NCBI RefSeq assembly: GCF_010731855.1
Contig: NZ_AP022620.1
Coordinates: forward strand, 1 to 64,000
Length of the DNA: 64,000 bases
Direction: 5' to 3'
Origin: Mycolicibacterium anyangense
GTDB lineage: Bacteria; Actinomycetota; Actinomycetes; Mycobacteriales; Mycobacteriaceae
Part shown: positions 62,372-64,000 of the stretch, in pieces
Position numbering within the stretch: the first letter of the stretch is position 1
How the letters are laid out: each line of letters opens with the position of its first letter
The notes under the pieces: model-generated
Seen by the model: only the letters and a program-made list of their open reading frames with translations
Database searches by the model: none
What the model was told of the DNA's origin: nothing
Translations under genes and position numbers: made by a program

Positions 62372-63081
62372 CAGCCCTCTCCGTCCTCACTCAACGCCTG
62401 GGCGACCCGCAGACCGGCAAGCGTGGCGTCACCGGGCAGGCTGGTGTCGGTGACATCGGGGCCGACGCCGGCCAGCGTGCGTGCGGTCTGCCGGAATGGG
62501 CACAGCGCGGCACCCCGGGTGGGCGTGACGGTCTGGCCGTCCCGCAGCGCCTGAACAAGATCCCTTGCACTAGATGGCGTTTGGTGGTCGAAGAACTCCC
62601 AGTTGACCATCACCACCGGGGCGTAGTCGCAGGCGGCGTTGCATTCGATGTGTTCCAAGGTGATGCGGCCGTCGGACGTGGTCTGCCCCGGATGGATCGC
62701 CAGCTCGGTTTCCAGCGCCTCGAGGATGGCGTCGCCGCCCATGATCGCGCACAGCGTGTTGGTGCACACCCCGACCAGGTAGTCACCGGTCGGGGTGCGC
62801 CGGTACATCGAGTAGAAGGTGGCCACCGCGCTCACCTCGGCATCGGTGAGCCCTAATTGACTGGCACAGAACGCGATTCCTGCCTTGGTGAGGTATCCAT
62901 CCTCGGACTGCACCAGATGCAGCAGGGGCAGGAGCGCCGAGCGCGGCTGCGGGTATCGGCCGATGATGCTCGCCGCATCGGTAGCCAGCCGCTCGGTGAC
63001 CTCGGCTGGATAGGCGTCGCGCCCGCCGATCGGCGGACCGGATTCGTCCGGCCGCGGGCCCAGTACGAGATCGACGCTCAT
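62371..63081 (-). CDS. nuoE: NADH-quinone oxidoreductase subunit E
   Basis: Peripheral 2Fe-2S (N1a) subunit of thioredoxin-like fold, 236 residues. The cluster ligands are in VCTNTLCAIMGG and ECNAACDYAP. N- and C-terminal extensions make it longer than the E. coli protein (about 166), as in other mycobacteria. Start seven bases after the nuoD stop. Confidence 0.96.
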   Translation of the reverse strand: MSVDLVLGPRPDESGPPIGGRDAYPAEVTERLATDAASIIGRYPQPRSALLPLLHLVQSEDGYLTKAGIAFCASQLGLTDAEVSAVATFYSMYRRTPTGDYLVGVCTNTLCAIMGGDAILEALETELAIHPGQTTSDGRITLEHIECNAACDYAPVVMVNWEFFDHQTPSSARDLVQALRDGQTVTPTRGAALCPFRQTARTLAGVGPDVTDTSLPGDATLAGLRVAQALSEDGEG

Positions 63082-63088
63082 CGGGCTC

Positions 63089-64000
63089 TCACCTGTCCAC
63101 GCCTCCCATCACCGGGTCGATCGAGGCCACCGCGGCGATCACGTCGGCGACCATGCCGCCCTCGCACATCGCCGCCACCGCTTGCAGATTGGTGAACGAC
63201 GGGTCGCGGTAGTGCACGCGATAGGGTCGGGTTCCGCCGTCGGAGACCATGTGCACGCCGAGCTCCCCGCGCGGGGATTCCACCGCGGTGTAGACCTGCC
63301 CGGCCGGGACGCGGAAGCCCTCGGTGACCAGCTTGAAGTGGTGGATCAGGCCTTCCATCGAGGTGCCCATGATCTTGGCGATGTGCGCGGGGGAGTTACC
63401 GAGCCCGTCGGGGCCCAGCTTGAGATCCGCCGGCCAGGCGAGCTTCTTGTCGGTGATCATCACCGGTCCCGGCTCCAGCCGGTCCAGACATTGGCGCACG
63501 ATCTTGATCGACTCGTACATCTCCTTGACCCGGATCAGATACCGCCCGTAGCAGTCGGCACCGGTATCGGTGATGACGTCGAAGTCGTAGCTGTCGTAGC
63601 CGCAGTACGGCTGGGACTTGCGCAGGTCGTGCGGCAGACCGGTGGAGCGCAGCACCGGCCCGGTGATGCCCAGCGCCATGCAACCGGTCAGATCCAGATA
63701 GCCGATGCCCTGGGTGCGGGCCTTCCAGATATAACTTTCGGTGAGCAGGTCGCCGAGCTCGTCGAGGTGGCCCGGCAGCACGGCCAGCAATTCGGCGAGC
63801 CGGCTCTCGGCGTCCTCGGGCAGGTCCGCGGCCACCCCGCCGGGCCGGATGTAGGCATTGTTCATCCGTAGCCCGGTCACCGCCTCGAAGAACGACAGGA
63901 TCAGGTCGCGATCGCGGAAGCCGAAGAACATCGGCGACATCGCGCCCAGCTCCATACCACCGGTGGCCAGCGCCACCAGATGCGAGGAAATCCGGTTGAG
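63089..64000 (-). CDS. nuoD: NADH-quinone oxidoreductase subunit D, C-terminal part
   Basis: The window edge cuts this gene; 303 codons of the C-terminal part are present and the N-terminal third is missing. NuoD forms part of the quinone site and descends from the Ni-Fe hydrogenase large subunit. Visible family segments are [50 protein letters not shown] and [17 protein letters not shown], ending near [18 protein letters not shown]. Confidence 0.96.
   Translation of the reverse strand, partial: LNRISSHLVALATGGMELGAMSPMFFGFRDRDLILSFFEAVTGLRMNNAYIRPGGVAADLPEDAESRLAELLAVLPGHLDELGDLLTESYIWKARTQGIGYLDLTGCMALGITGPVLRSTGLPHDLRKSQPYCGYDSYDFDVITDTGADCYGRYLIRVKEMYESIKIVRQCLDRLEPGPVMITDKKLAWPADLKLGPDGLGNSPAHIAKIMGTSMEGLIHHFKLVTEGFRVPAGQVYTAVESPRGELGVHMVSDGGTRPYRVHYRDPSFTNLQAVAAMCEGGMVADVIAAVASIDPVMGGVDR

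Overview
The window reads as chromosome of a fast-growing mycobacterium (Mycobacterium/Mycolicibacterium, M. smegmatis-like). The evidence is high G+C, an exochelin-type siderophore locus with four IdeR-like iron boxes, an MbtH protein, an Acg-type nitroreductase, a DUF222/HNH (13E12-type) protein and an actinobacterial nuo operon. No tRNA, rRNA, insertion sequence, prophage or CRISPR array was seen.

Region 1 (about 0.7-34.5 kb) is a complete exochelin-type system. A divergent pair sits at the left: panD (beta-alanine synthesis) overlapping an ornithine N5-monooxygenase on the minus strand, and a lipoprotein ferric-siderophore binding protein on the plus strand. A six-module NRPS of about 22.3 kb follows, on the minus strand. 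Upstream of it, and overlapping one another, come two half-size ABC exporter genes and an mbtH gene. fxbA (formyltransferase) is divergent across a shared iron box. The uptake operon (siderophore-interacting reductase, two FecCD permeases, ATPase) is next. The adenylation codes predict D-formyl-hydroxyornithine, beta-alanine, D-hydroxyornithine, D-(allo)threonine, L-hydroxyornithine, plus one unassigned sixth module before the thioesterase. The first five match the known exochelin MS pentapeptide. PanD would supply the beta-alanine, the monooxygenase the hydroxyornithine and FxbA the formyl group.

Between about 1.2 and 22.8 kb the monooxygenase, the binding protein and the NRPS are broken by about 20 short frameshifts, nearly all explained by missing bases. 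The protein motifs on both sides of each break are intact. None is seen in the remaining 38 kb. Sequencing or assembly error is the likeliest cause; decay of the locus is the alternative.

Region 2 (34.5-50 kb) is mixed chromosomal content: a GluR0-like ligand-gated channel, a secreted Gly/Pro repeat protein, release factor 3, a DUF3516 helicase, BluB, an alpha/beta hydrolase, an amine oxidase, an F420-type LLM oxidoreductase, and a divergent TetR/SDR versus phosphotransferase/CrtC-like unit with a repeated operator candidate. A DUF222/HNH protein closes it.

Region 3 (50-64 kb, minus strand) is the complex I operon from nuoD (cut by the window edge) through nuoN. It is tightly overlapped, with a crotonase gene coupled to the end of nuoN. 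The one large internal gap (nuoF-nuoG) carries a palindrome.
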